From positions 45,708,000 to 45,771,999 of the forward strand of contig OX457029.1 in NCBI GenBank assembly GCA_949752745.1: a stretch of DNA of 64,000 bases. Reading direction: 5' to 3'. Position 1 is the first letter of the stretch, and every line of letters begins with the position of its first letter. The notes under the pieces are model-generated. The model saw only the letters and a program-made list of their open reading frames with translations. It did no database searches and was not told where the DNA came from. Of the stretch, positions 12,845-22,690 are shown piece after piece. A program made the translations under genes and the position numbers. Source of the stretch: Protula sp. h YS-2021 (lineage: Eukaryota; Annelida; Polychaeta; Sabellida; Serpulidae).

Positions 12845-13430
12845 TGAACATAAATGAAAGCTGGCATTAACTTGGCATCAAAGAATAAATAAAATACACA
12901 TTAAATCTTCCTTGCGGGTTTGCATGATCACAGTGGGAATGTCAGAATATATTACAAATAGAAATGCTAGAGCATTGTTTTTGAAGGAGCGATTGTGTTA
13001 TCTGCTAAAATTAATGGAGAGCAGGGGTCTTCTATTTTTGAAACACATTTCAAAATGCTTCCTGCTAGAATTTAATAGGGCTGCCCTCAAATTTATAAGA
13101 ATCTTTTAGCGATGATTCCTTGTGCATAAAAATGGCTACCTGCACAAAAATGTTTGACAAAAAAATTGAAAATGTTTTCAAAACGTTTCTCCTCTTGGAA
13201 TGTAATTCGGTGTGTTATATGAAGCAGTCCCATCAATATTCAAGTACAATATTTAGTCATCTATCAAATTAATTGATTTTTTAGGTTTATTGAACCCTGC
13301 ATGGTGCATGGTTATTTCTTGTGACAAGCAAGGCTCTGATCCTATTTTTTTTATGTTGTAGTGAACACATCATGTAGCAAAAATATCAAATAGTAAAGAC
13401 AATGAAATCGGGCACAAATGTATGTTTCAG
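12845..13430. other. Noncoding, A+T-rich
   Basis: Short chance frames only; no repeat or gene recognised. Confidence 0.4.
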
Positions 13431-13440
13431 TCAATACTTG

Positions 13441-13990
13441 TCGGTGATTGCTATTGTGGGTTCGACTCCCACAGAGTGCGTGCATAGCAATTTTACTATG
13501 CAATAAATTGTTTGTTTCCGGTCGTGGTAGAGATACATAAATATTAGATTAGAACATATTAACAGCGCAACAACAGATGTTTGAATGCAAAAGGAAAAGC
13601 CTTTTAAAATTAAGTTTTTATTTATTTATTTACTGGGTAGATTCATGTGCGATCTTGGAAGTTTGTATGCACATTTGTTAAAAAAGTATACCCAATTTAT
13701 CATGCAACAAGACATGTCAGATTGACAACAATCGTTGTGTGCTTTTTTTCTTTCATAACTCGTGTAGTTTTATAATCTTTCCCAAGTATGTTGCACACTT
13801 AAAGAAGGCTTGTGTGTGCGCGTTGTAAGATGATTATAATGCGCTACTCCCCTTTTGGTCGAAAAATTTTTACCGTCAATTTAAACCGTACGCGTTGACA
13901 CATCATACTGTGCCACAACCAGGGAGTGCTTGTTCTTTGTATATAAAATCACTATGCACGCACCCTGCTTGAGTCGAACCCAGAACACAA
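13441..13990. repeat. Inverted pair of tRNA-like T-arm/tail modules
   Basis: The plus-strand stretch 13441-13500 has GTGGGTTCGACTCCCACAGA, a clear B box and T arm, followed by GTGCGTGCATAG. The same module occurs inverted at about 13945-13990 (GGGTTCGACTCAAGC then GGGTGCGTGCATAG on the minus strand). The two face each other about 450 bp apart, so this may be a foldback element whose arms derive from a tRNA, or two convergent SINE fragments. Confidence 0.45.
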
Positions 13991-15000
13991 GCGAAACAGC
14001 TTGCAACAGTCAAAAAGCGAGAAAGATATTAATTTTTGAAACAAATCTGCAGAAAATTCTGCCATTTTCCATTTAGCTATTACCAATTTAAACAGGTCAA
14101 CAGATGCCTAAGAAATCTAATGCCACATTTTTAACATGTTGTGCAATGAAAAAGACATGTGCACGTGCAAGAGAAACTAATTACAAAACTGTACTCCTCT
14201 GAGGATATCTGCTGTCCCACCATACTAGAACAGATGGCGCTTTAGAAAGTCTGAATTTTCAGGAACAAGGCAGCATGTGATTCCAAAAAAGTGCACCGCC
14301 CTTTCTTGTGTTCCATCATACACAAAAGGGAATTAGATCAACCGTATTTATTAATGATATTAATGTACAGGTGAACCTTGCTCTCTAGTTAGTTGTTATT
14401 CGGTATTCTTTTCATAACGAAGTAGTGTGCGTCTCAGTTGTCAAACAAACTAAAGAAAAACGCACCCGTGCATCTCGAAGCGGATTTTTTGTGGAAACGA
14501 TCAGCATCGTAAATTACTTTATGACTAAATGAAAAGTTAACAGAGAATGGTTGGGAAAGTTAGGTTTGGTATAAAAATGTTGATATAGTGCATTTTCAAC
14601 AACATTGTTACCAAATGGAATTCCATTATGGGTGTTATTTCTATGAATTGTTGTTGCAGATGTAACAAGAAACAAACAAATACAAGATGGGCAACTTCAT
14701 TTTCACGATATATTGTTCACATAAAAGATTTTGAACAACATTTTGAAGAAAACGACCGTCTTCGTTGTGGTCGATAATAGCTTTAACAATTACATTATTT
14801 CTTAACAGTCACACCTCCGCGCGTAAATAAATGCACAATAAGTTTTAATGCTTTATTTACAAAATCTGGAGCTTTTCTTTCATAGATATATTAACATATA
14901 CATTTGATTTTTCTATGTTTGTTATTTTGCAGTATTTCTGGGGATAGATAGTCTATTTTAGTCATTTTTCTAGATGGCGGTTATGGTAGCGAAAATGCAA
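13990..15000. other. Noncoding, A+T-rich
   Basis: No gene, splice-flanked exon or strong repeat seen. Confidence 0.4.
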
Positions 15001-15034
15001 GGAAATTGTCTTTAGGTTTAGCATCCTATGTCTG

Positions 15035-15750
15035 CGCAAAGTCGATTTTTCGACGAATATCTAACGTCGGTTTTCCGACGTTTATAGTACGTTGCACGAA
15101 AGACCTTGATCAGATGTCGAGGAAGTTGCGTTTTGGTTGTCATCAAAAGCAACATCTAAATAGCATTGCTTTTCCAATGTATAATCGAATTTTAAAGGCG
15201 TTGATAAGGTGCTAATCTTTGGTCGCGACCAATCACACCAAAGTGGAACCAGAGTTAATGTTGTAGTTTGTTCAGGTCCACGTCGAAGCCTCAAATCGGA
15301 TTTGTATCGACTTTGAAATGTTTATTGCTGCATTAATGCTTGCTTATGATAATCTATTCCTATTCGGATAAACTGACGTCAGATCGACGTCGGGATATTG
15401 GTTGATTATGGAACTAAAAACAGCGTCTAGCGGTCAACGTTGGCTGGGCGTTGATTAACGTTCGTCTAGACAAAGCTTTGAATAGGTTTCAAATTGAAGT
15501 CTAAACAAAGTCCATCCCCTGATGTTGTATAGAGAAATTTTCGACGTCTGTACAACGTCGACTTTCCAACGCCTGTCTAAGAGTACACCAATGACATTGT
15601 CGGAACAACAGCGTTTTGGTTTCAACCAAAAGCAACGTCTGAACAACGTTGCTCATGTCAACTTTTATTCAACCTTGCGTCAGAGGCGTTGATCTGAGGT
15701 CGTGATCAATTTCAACCTAATTGCAATCATATTTAATGTTGAGGTTTTTC
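15035..15750. repeat. Duplicated CGACG-rich dispersed repeat
   Basis: Two diverged copies of a 200-250 bp unit begin near 15040 and 15530. Both run from a TTTTCGACG box through CCGACG/CCAACG, GCGTTTTGGTT, CAAAAGCAAC and GGCGTTGAT to a TTAATGTTG box. Shorter relatives appear near 39700-39870 and 52885-52965. Class unknown; no coding capacity. Confidence 0.5.
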
Positions 15751-15759
15751 GGATCGTGA

Positions 15760-16590
15760 TTGAACTTCGGATGTCCCATGGAGTTTAGAATGTTTATTGG
15801 GATACAACATGCCAAAAACTGTGTTTGGTAGAGATTTGATGCAACAGGCATTGTGGCATTACCTTTAAGGTCTTCAGAATTCAATTTTTTAAAGTTTTCA
15901 GTCTCATAATTTTATGGTCCAAAGTTATTTTCATAACTCTGTAGCGAACAACGTCCAGTTTTGAGGTTTGTTATCAAGATAAGTTGTGTAGGGAATCACC
16001 GTTATAACATGCCTTAATGGGAGTATTTCCTTAAAAACAACCTTATTTATAAGATTAATGGTCAAAAATCCCACTTCTGCAATGAATTTCTTTGGAAGTC
16101 CGGGGAGGTGGGGGCGGGCATGGAGCCTTATGTAAGCCTTTACTCAGGATACAGTCTTACGGATGTCTCACAGGTGCAGAAAGCTATGTGTCCTGTAATT
16201 AACATTTTCATCAGAAAATTAAGATGAATCTTAAAGCAATTTAAAGGAAAATGTGCTACTTTTGGGCATGTCAGCTCTCATTCCTTTTGCTTAGGTACGC
16301 TGTTTCCTTACGCTCCTGTGTACTGTCTCAGTCGTCAACTCCAATCCCTTCCCCACCCGATACCCAATGGCTGTCTCTTATCATTTTACAATGAATTTTT
16401 TAATAGCTTCGACAAGATCGTGTGATGGTGTTATTTTAAGACACTGTGTACCAGTTTATCTTTGCATTCGAACAAAAACATACGTGACACGCTTGCACGT
16501 TTACATCTGACAGTGTCCTCCTTGAGATCATGTCCCCTTTTCAGAAACTCGTATCGTAAGGTTTCAGAACACTATGAGTGGAAATAATTG
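15760..16590. other. Noncoding DNA left of Polinton copy 1
   Basis: No gene or clear repeat recognised. Confidence 0.4.
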
Positions 16591-16596
16591 ATTAAA

Positions 16597-16810
16597 TCAT
16601 GATTCAAGATTCAAGATTCAAGATATTCTATAAGTCAAAGATGAAGAACAAAAAGAGAAAGACGAAAACTAAAAGGAGAAGACGAAGAAGAAAACGAAGA
16701 AAAAGAAGAAAAAAAAGAAGAAGGAGGGAGAAGAGAAAGAAGAGTAAGAAGAGGAAAGGAGAAACAGGAGGAGAAACCAAAAACGAAAGAAAGAAACAAA
16801 GAAATATTAA
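16597..16810 (+). repeat. Purine-rich GA tract
   Basis: After a short AAGATTC triplication, about 170 bp is almost entirely purine on the plus strand (AGAAGAAG-type units). A 93-codon Lys/Arg-rich open frame over it is a compositional artefact. Such mirror-like polypurine tracts can adopt triplex DNA. It ends just outside the left terminus of Polinton copy 1. Confidence 0.8.
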
Positions 16811-16822
16811 TGTATTGTCCAC

Positions 16823-17110
16823 ATTAGGGGGAAACGAGATTTCTGGCCGGTCTATTTTTAGACCTCAGTCCGTCCGGTGAGGGACCCCCTCCCTTTCTTG
16901 GTTACTGATCCCCCAGGCGTGAATTTCTAATTTTAGTATATTTTTCCGCTTCTTACCATTCTGAGCATTTTTAATTTTTTACCCCCCCCCCCCCATCCTT
17001 AGGCGTGAATTTCCAATTTTAGTATATTTTTTTCGTTTCAAACCATTATGAATAATTTTCATTTTTTTACCACCCCAGGCGAGAATTTCAGATTTTGGTA
17101 TATTTTTGGT
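16823..17110. repeat. Left terminal inverted repeat of Polinton copy 1, with tandem subunits
   Basis: An outer GGTCTATTTTTAGACC block is followed by three subunits starting near 16915, 17001 and 17077 (spacing 86 and 76 bp). Each reads roughly AGGCGTGAATTTC, AATTTTAGTATATTTTT and ACCATTNTGAGCATTTT, separated by C-rich runs. A single subunit is present in the right terminus and a five-unit array in copy 2. Confidence 0.8.
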
Positions 17111-17299
17111 TTTCAGACCTCTCCACCCGCTGCCTCCCCCCCACTTACAAAGTATATAATACAGACGTGATAACTTCAACCACGCATACTTTCAAAACTA
17201 CGGAAGAAGAAAAAAATCGAAGTACACCATGTCAACAGTTATAAGGTAAGATAACGTAAGATATAAAAAGCGTTCAACAATTTTTTAAAAGCTTAGTTA

Positions 17300-18420
17300 T
17301 TTGAACGTTGAAGACGTAGCGACAATGTTTTTCTTGCTAGCAAAGCTGGATGTTTCATTCCGATTCAATATAGCAACGTGGAAAGACTACTTAAGCAATA
17401 CTTACTTTAAACCTGGAATTCCTGGTGCATTCACAGGACCTAATACCTTATGCAAAATACTGAAACATAACAAACATCCTGTGACATATTCCAAAGCTAA
17501 AATTGGTTGCAAGATCAAGATACCTTTAGTTTACTTCAATAAGTGAAATGCAAATTTAAAAGACAACGCATCAATACCAGTGGTATTGATGATATGTGGG
17601 ATGTCGACTTGGCAGATGTAGCTAACACTGCAAAACATAATGAAGGCAATCGCTTTCTATTAATTGCCATAGATGTCTTTTGCAAACACTTGTTGGTAAA
17701 CCTCTTCCAAACAAAATTCATACGAGTGGCATTCAAACCTTTCAAAAGATTTTTGGAGAAACAACCAGAAGACCTAGAACTTTGAGGCCAGATAATGGAA
17801 CTGAATTTAAAAATAGATAGGTAAACAATTTCTAAAGAAAGACGGCATTTATACATATGCTAGCAAGAACGAGACAAAAGCCAGTTTTGTTGAAAGAGTT
17901 ATACGTACTCTCAAAGGAATGATGTATCGCTACTTTCCACATCGGCAAAGTATCGATATACAGATATTTAACAAGATTTAGTCTAAAATTATAATCATAT
18001 GCTACATGGATCATTACCAAATGCATTATCAGACATCACTAAGTAGATTGAATCCAAAAAACATATGTATATTGATAAACTGAAATTGAAATCAACGAAA
18101 AAGCTAAAATCCAAAAGTTTAACATTGGTCAAGATGTTTGCATTTCACAAATGAAAAATTTATTTCAAAGGATTACTATATAACACAAGAAGTGTTCATT
18201 GTCATACATCGTTGTAAGAAGCAAGGAATACACTTGTATCACGTCAAAGACTTCTTAAACAAAGGTATTGATGGTCATTTCTATGAAGAAGAATGACAAG
18301 CTGTTACAAAAGACGTTCAAATCGTGTACAAAATTGAAAAAAAAGTTTTGAAGACACGAAAAAGACGAGATGTGAAAGTATTATTTTTCAAGGGGTTAGG
18401 CTGGCCAAAGAAATTTATTA
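17300..18420 (+). pseudogene. int: Polinton integrase (retroviral-type DDE) remnant, copy 1
   Basis: The integrase inserts the element into host DNA. An N-terminal zone is visible at about 17385-17540 (FKPGIPGAFTGPNTL, then LQDQDTFSLLQ in another frame). The catalytic core follows: IDDMWDVDLADV with the first Asp (about 17586), RPDNGTEFKN with the second Asp (about 17790), and SFVERVIRTLKGMMYRYF with the Glu (about 17884). The C-terminal SH3-like region is at 18120-18420, ending in KGLGWPKKF. The three catalytic residues survive, but at least three frameshifts and several stops break the frame. Confidence 0.85.
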
Positions 18421-18439
18421 CTTGGTAAAGGAATCTGAT

Positions 18440-19063
18440 ATTCAAGCCCTATGAAACATCCGTTTACATGCCTAATTTCTGGTCCATTTCCTAAAAACAT
18501 TTATGGCTCTATGCTACGTATCAGTCCTTGCACGAAGACATTAAAGGAGTGACGTTTTATCACGGCAGTCCAGAGGATATTGAAAAGCATTTCAATCCGA
18601 AACAGAATAACTTACTCATTATTGATGATCTCATGTTCAGATGTCACAGCGATGGACACATGACCAGATTGTTTAGTCTTGGAAGCAGCTATAAATATCT
18701 AAGGATTATTTTCATCATGCACATGCACACTATGTTTCACCAAGGAAAGGAAATGCGCAATATTAGTTTAAATACACATTGCATTATTCTCTTTAAAACT
18801 CTTAAAAAATCCAAGAGATAGTCAACAGATCAGTAATTGGCTTGACAAATGTATTTAATGAAATCTCAGTTCTTACTTGAAGCATATCAAGATGCTACGA
18901 GAAAACTCCATAGTCATTTATTTATTGATTTGAAACCAAAGACAGAAGATAAGTTACGTATTTGCACAGAGATTCTACCAAGTGATACACATTAAATTTA
19001 TGTGAATAAAACAGCGTATGAAGAAGAATTACAACAGTTTGGCATTCAACGTCAAGAGATTTA
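18440..19063 (+). pseudogene. Polinton genome-packaging ATPase remnant, copy 1
   Basis: A HerA/FtsK-superfamily ATPase (A32-like) that would pump DNA into a capsid. The segment HPFTCLISGP (about 18450) begins the Walker A region, but the P-loop is corrupted (GPFPKN in place of a GPSGSGKT-like loop) and a frameshift follows. After it comes VTFYHGSPEDIEKHF and the Walker B strand NLLIIDDLM (about 18621-18650), then a sensor-like region with HTHCIILFK. The C-terminal FIDLKPKTEDKLRI reaches 18960, followed by a YEEELQQ tail. Confidence 0.8.
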
Positions 19064-19099
19064 AATGACTTCAATCGAATCAAGCATTTCTTATTTATA

Positions 19100-19331
19100 A
19101 GCACGTAGCAGCGCTAAGCGACGTAAATCCTTATTGAAGCTAGCCAGTATAGATGAATTGGCCAGTTTGTTTGAAATATGTTCGAATATATTGCATGGGC
19201 ACTTACCATTAAAGCCACAAACCATTCGACAACTGGCTGATAAGAAAATTTCCCTCAAGCGTAAAAAGAAGTTGATTAATCTGAAAAATGGATTTATTGG
19301 AACAATTGCAGAAATTCCATTATTAGCTTAA
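19100..19331 (+). pseudogene. Small Polinton protein, pX-like, copy 1
   Basis: A short frame, SLLKLASIDELASLFEICSN then PLKPQTIRQLADKK and a Lys-rich KRKKK segment before a hydrophobic tail (FIGTIAEIPLLA). This is the position and pattern of the short basic, hydrophobic-tailed protein found next to the packaging ATPase in Polintons and adintoviruses, sometimes compared with adenovirus pX. The upstream start is damaged. The equivalent sits at 36690-36900 in copy 2. Confidence 0.5.
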
Positions 19332-19371
19332 TTGTTATTGACATTAGTTGTTATAAAAAATTAAGCATGCA

Positions 19372-19885
19372 TTGAAAATGGTCCTTATTCTTGGATCAGA
19401 ATATAGAAAATTATTATCAAGTCAACTTCCAAATGATGGTATTAAAGCTAAAGTGAATGAACTTTTTAAAAAGAAACAAAATAGTGAAAGTGCAAGTCTC
19501 AACGCCAACAAAAGTCTGCTGCTGCAGTTGCTGCAGAAAAGTCACAACAGTTAATATTTCTAACCATTTTCAACCTACATATCATGCAAAAGTAACACAA
19601 CTTCTGACATAACTTAAGAAGTAGGGTACAAGATGGACATAAAAGAATGAACTCGTGTTGAAAACTGGAGATGTAACTGAGAATTCCAACATTATTGACT
19701 TACTAAAAAAGCAACGGTTGCTACAACAACGGAAACAATGGAAAGAAACAGAAGTGCTACCACGAGACTGGAAGCAATTTATTCAGGAAATTGTAGATGC
19801 TAATGTTTCAAAAACTGTTTTTGGCAAAAAGACAACTCGTGAAGATATTACAAAAAAATGAATCAGCGGATGGAAAAATCTTTAA
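19372..19885 (+). pseudogene. Polinton coiled-coil protein of unknown role, copy 1
   Basis: A start at 19372 opens MKMVLILGSEYRKLL, followed by a Gln/Lys-rich stretch (NANKSLLLQLLQK) and, after a stop and shift, SNIIDLLKKQRLLQQRK and DWKQFIQEIVDANV at 19690-19805. Polintons commonly carry such a protein after the pX-like gene; its function is not known. The counterpart is at 36190-36640 in copy 2. Broken by at least one stop and one frameshift. Confidence 0.5.
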
Positions 19886-20109
19886 CATGACTTAAAAAGT
19901 TATGTTATTGTCAAGAAAATGAAACTGCATCTAATATTCCTGTAAAAATAAGGTGTCTCAGTGCTTGTTTCAAGTAGAAGTAATACGCAGCATATGCAAT
20001 GCATGTCGTGGGAATGGCGCGAGCCATGCACACAGTAATGTTTTTACGCATCCAGTCAATCAACGCACATATACGATTTAGTTCTCATGCAGTCAACATT
20101 TTTACATTG

Positions 20110-20808
20110 CTTTGCCTGGAAATCTAGCATGAACTATTGTCCTACTAATAAAGCCTCTCATTATCAAATACGTTTGCGATGTACATCATATTTGAAAGGA
20201 AAATATGAAGTGACCTTAGCTTAAATTCAATATCCACACACATCGACGACAATGACACAGGAAAAAGACTGTTCATTAGATGATAAATTTTATGAAATTA
20301 TCATTCCATTTTGTCACTATAGATCAATGCAGGAAATGCGTACAATAAATGAAGCATTTGAAAAGCTATTACAAGTTCTATTCTGTTAAAGTATGATAAA
20401 ATTGGACGAATAGTTTTGTTTACTTTGAAAAATCATTATGATATTGTCTTTTCTACTGAATTAGCTGAACTTTTAGGATTTATAAAACATCAATGGCATA
20501 AACAATCTGGTCCTGCTGAACATAAAGCAGATGTGAAACATGAATTTTATACATTTTATGTGTACTGCAATATTTACGAGCCACAAGTAGTTGAAGGTGA
20601 TTATGTTCCTTTAGTACGTTCTGTTCCCATTCAAGGTCAGAATGATGATATCATAATGAAAACTTATGAAGAACCTCATTACGTGCCTGTTAACACATCA
20701 AAATTTAGCACGATAGAAATCAATATTAAGGATTACACAATTCATGATGTGAAATTTCAAACTGCGAAGGTCATCTGTAAAGTTAATTTTCGACAGCAGG
20801 CCTTGTGA
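20110..20808 (+). pseudogene. Polinton penton-like minor capsid protein remnant, copy 1
   Basis: A start-proximal zone at about 20125-20240 (SHYQIRLRCTSYLKGKYEV followed by QYPHT) leads after frame damage into an intact 130-codon stretch at 20416-20808. It contains STELAELLGF, FYTFYVYCNIYEPQVVEGD, VPLVRSVPIQGQ, EEPHYVPVNTSKF and a final beta-strand-rich segment. This is the single-jelly-roll penton-type protein of Polintons and adintoviruses. It ends with a stop at 20806 and is followed about 40 bp later by the pVI-like gene, as usual. Confidence 0.75.
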
Positions 20809-20847
20809 AAGCATTATGAAAGCATATAGACACAATCCATCCATCAA

Positions 20848-21131
20848 ATGGGTGGAGATTTGACAGGATTTAAAGGCACGGACATACAATATTTAGATAG
20901 TATTGGTTCGTTCTTGGGAGCATTTGCTCGTAAAGCTATTTAAAGCTCATTAACGCAGGAGCTAAAATTGTTGTACCACATCTTACAAAGGCTGTAAAGA
21001 ATTTGGTTAAAGACCTGACTGGTCGTGTAGCTCAAGAAGTTGTTACTGATAAACGCAGTACACCAAGTAAAGTTGTTAAAAGGCGAAAGAAAGTGAAAGG
21101 AGCAACATCAACAGATATATTTCGGAAATAG
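20848..21131 (+). pseudogene. Polinton pVI-like small protein remnant, copy 1
   Basis: MGGDLTGFKGTDIQYLDSIG then FLGAFARKAI, a stop, and INAGAKIVVPHLTKAVKNL with a basic KRRKKVKG tail. Length, amphipathic start and basic end fit the membrane-active pVI-like or maturation proteins of Polintons. One internal stop (about 20941) interrupts it. Confidence 0.55.
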
Positions 21132-21866
21132 AAAAAATGTCAATCATCCATATTCATTCTTGTAAATGTAGTCTTTCTCCATTGGAATGGTTTCACACAA
21201 CACTAACACAAACTGTTGTAGAAAAAATTATATCTAATTATAACTCAAGTCGCATGTATCATTGTAAAGCGTGATGGAACAGTGTGTGTGTAGGTGATAG
21301 AGAAACATCCATCAATGGTTTGTTTAATGGTTTATGGTCTAATATTGAATTATTTCTGAATGATCGATTGTTTCACAAAGCAACAATTCCCATAGTCATA
21401 CCAGCGTCATTTCTCACCTCATTCATGATCATAAGAAAGGCTGAGCGCTTCACGCGTCTCATCTATAAAGGTACTGCTGGATCGATGGGTTTTCATGCGG
21501 TGAAAACAGCCAGTCATGAAAAGTTTACATCAGGCTTTCATGTAAACACTGAGTTTGACTGAAGCAGGAAACAATGGTCTAAGCCATGAGTTTATGCTTA
21601 CGGGTGCCTTAAGAGTGGATTTGCTTGAGCAGGATCGTTATCTTCCAAATGGCATGAGCATGAAATCGCGTTTGCATAGACAAAAAGATGAATATTTATT
21701 AATGGCTCCAAATGATGCCTTAAAGGTAGAAGTGAGAGATGTTTTTAACCATTTGCAAAGTGAGGGCTAGTCCAGGTATTCGGCTAGGGCATACAGATTG
21801 CCAAACATGTAACATTCGTGGATTTGTAGATGAAGTATTGAAAAAGATTCAAAATAATCCTTAACC
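21130..21866 (+). pseudogene. Polinton major capsid protein remnant, copy 1
   Basis: Frames at 21284-21562 and 21555-21770 carry NGLFNGLWSNIELFLND, a region ending in FTSGFHVNTE, and LLEQDRYLPNGMSMKSRLHR followed by LLMAPNDALKVEVRD. The last is the conserved signature of the double-jelly-roll capsid protein family (F54H12.2-like). Frame shifts and stops occur near 21270, 21560 and 21768. After 21770 only a short in-register trace (LGHTDCQTCN) remains, so the C-terminal jelly roll appears deleted or unrecognisable. Confidence 0.75.
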
Positions 21867-21869
21867 ACG

Positions 21870-22690
21870 GCTCGCTCTTTAGGATATAAGATAATGAAAG
21901 TTCCACAACAGCAGTTTGTCAGCTCACCCAAGGAATTCAGATAGTTGCACGTTTAAATTCATGATGACAGCTGATTGCTTTATTGCTGAATGTCACAGCA
22001 TCAGTCTGCTGAAGGACGTGTTCCACTGACGTCATTTGCGTCTTCAGTGTTTGCCAGTGTTTCCATGGCAACCAAATTCCCATCTTGGTACCTTATAATC
22101 TCCCAGTAGCATGCTCCGTGATATATTAACGATTGTTAACCATCACTTGTTATTGCAACAGTTTAATATATGTTTCTCCATTGATGGGTATAATAATCGG
22201 TAAATCATCTAGACTCAGCTGTTTAGCTCATTGGCATGACAGCTGTAACCGGACACTCATGTCTTTTTATCTTTCTAAATTGTGGCCGCCTTGGAATCTG
22301 TTGTTTTAGCTGTTGCAATAGCTTCAACTCAGGCTTTGTCATAGACTTCATCTCAGACTGATGATATTGTCTTAGACTTTGCTATCGGCATTATCATAGA
22401 TATTGTTTGCTGTTCACTCTTTAGCAGTTTGATACAGAATGATTGCCAAGCCTGAGGGCGGGCGCCTTTTAACTCAAACATTCAGTAGTTGCATTATGAA
22501 ATGTACCAATCCATGAGCTAATGTGGTGCAACCATCACATAATACATAGCGCTTATCATCAAACAGTTATAGACCAATCTTCTCAATAATCTCTGAAAAA
22601 TTGATGTTTATAGCTTTGAATGGTGTTTTCCGCCACATATGACTGCTCTTCCCTAAATAAACTGTCCTTATATTGAGCATGTGTCATTCA
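21870..22690. other. Interior of Polinton copy 1 without recognisable gene
   Basis: Lies between the convergent capsid and polymerase remnants. It may include the polymerase C-terminus and the capsid 3' end in decayed form; no motif is readable. Confidence 0.35.

Noticed and set aside
16599..16880. 93-codon Lys/Arg-rich frame
   Set aside because: Entirely explained by the GA-rich polypurine tract.
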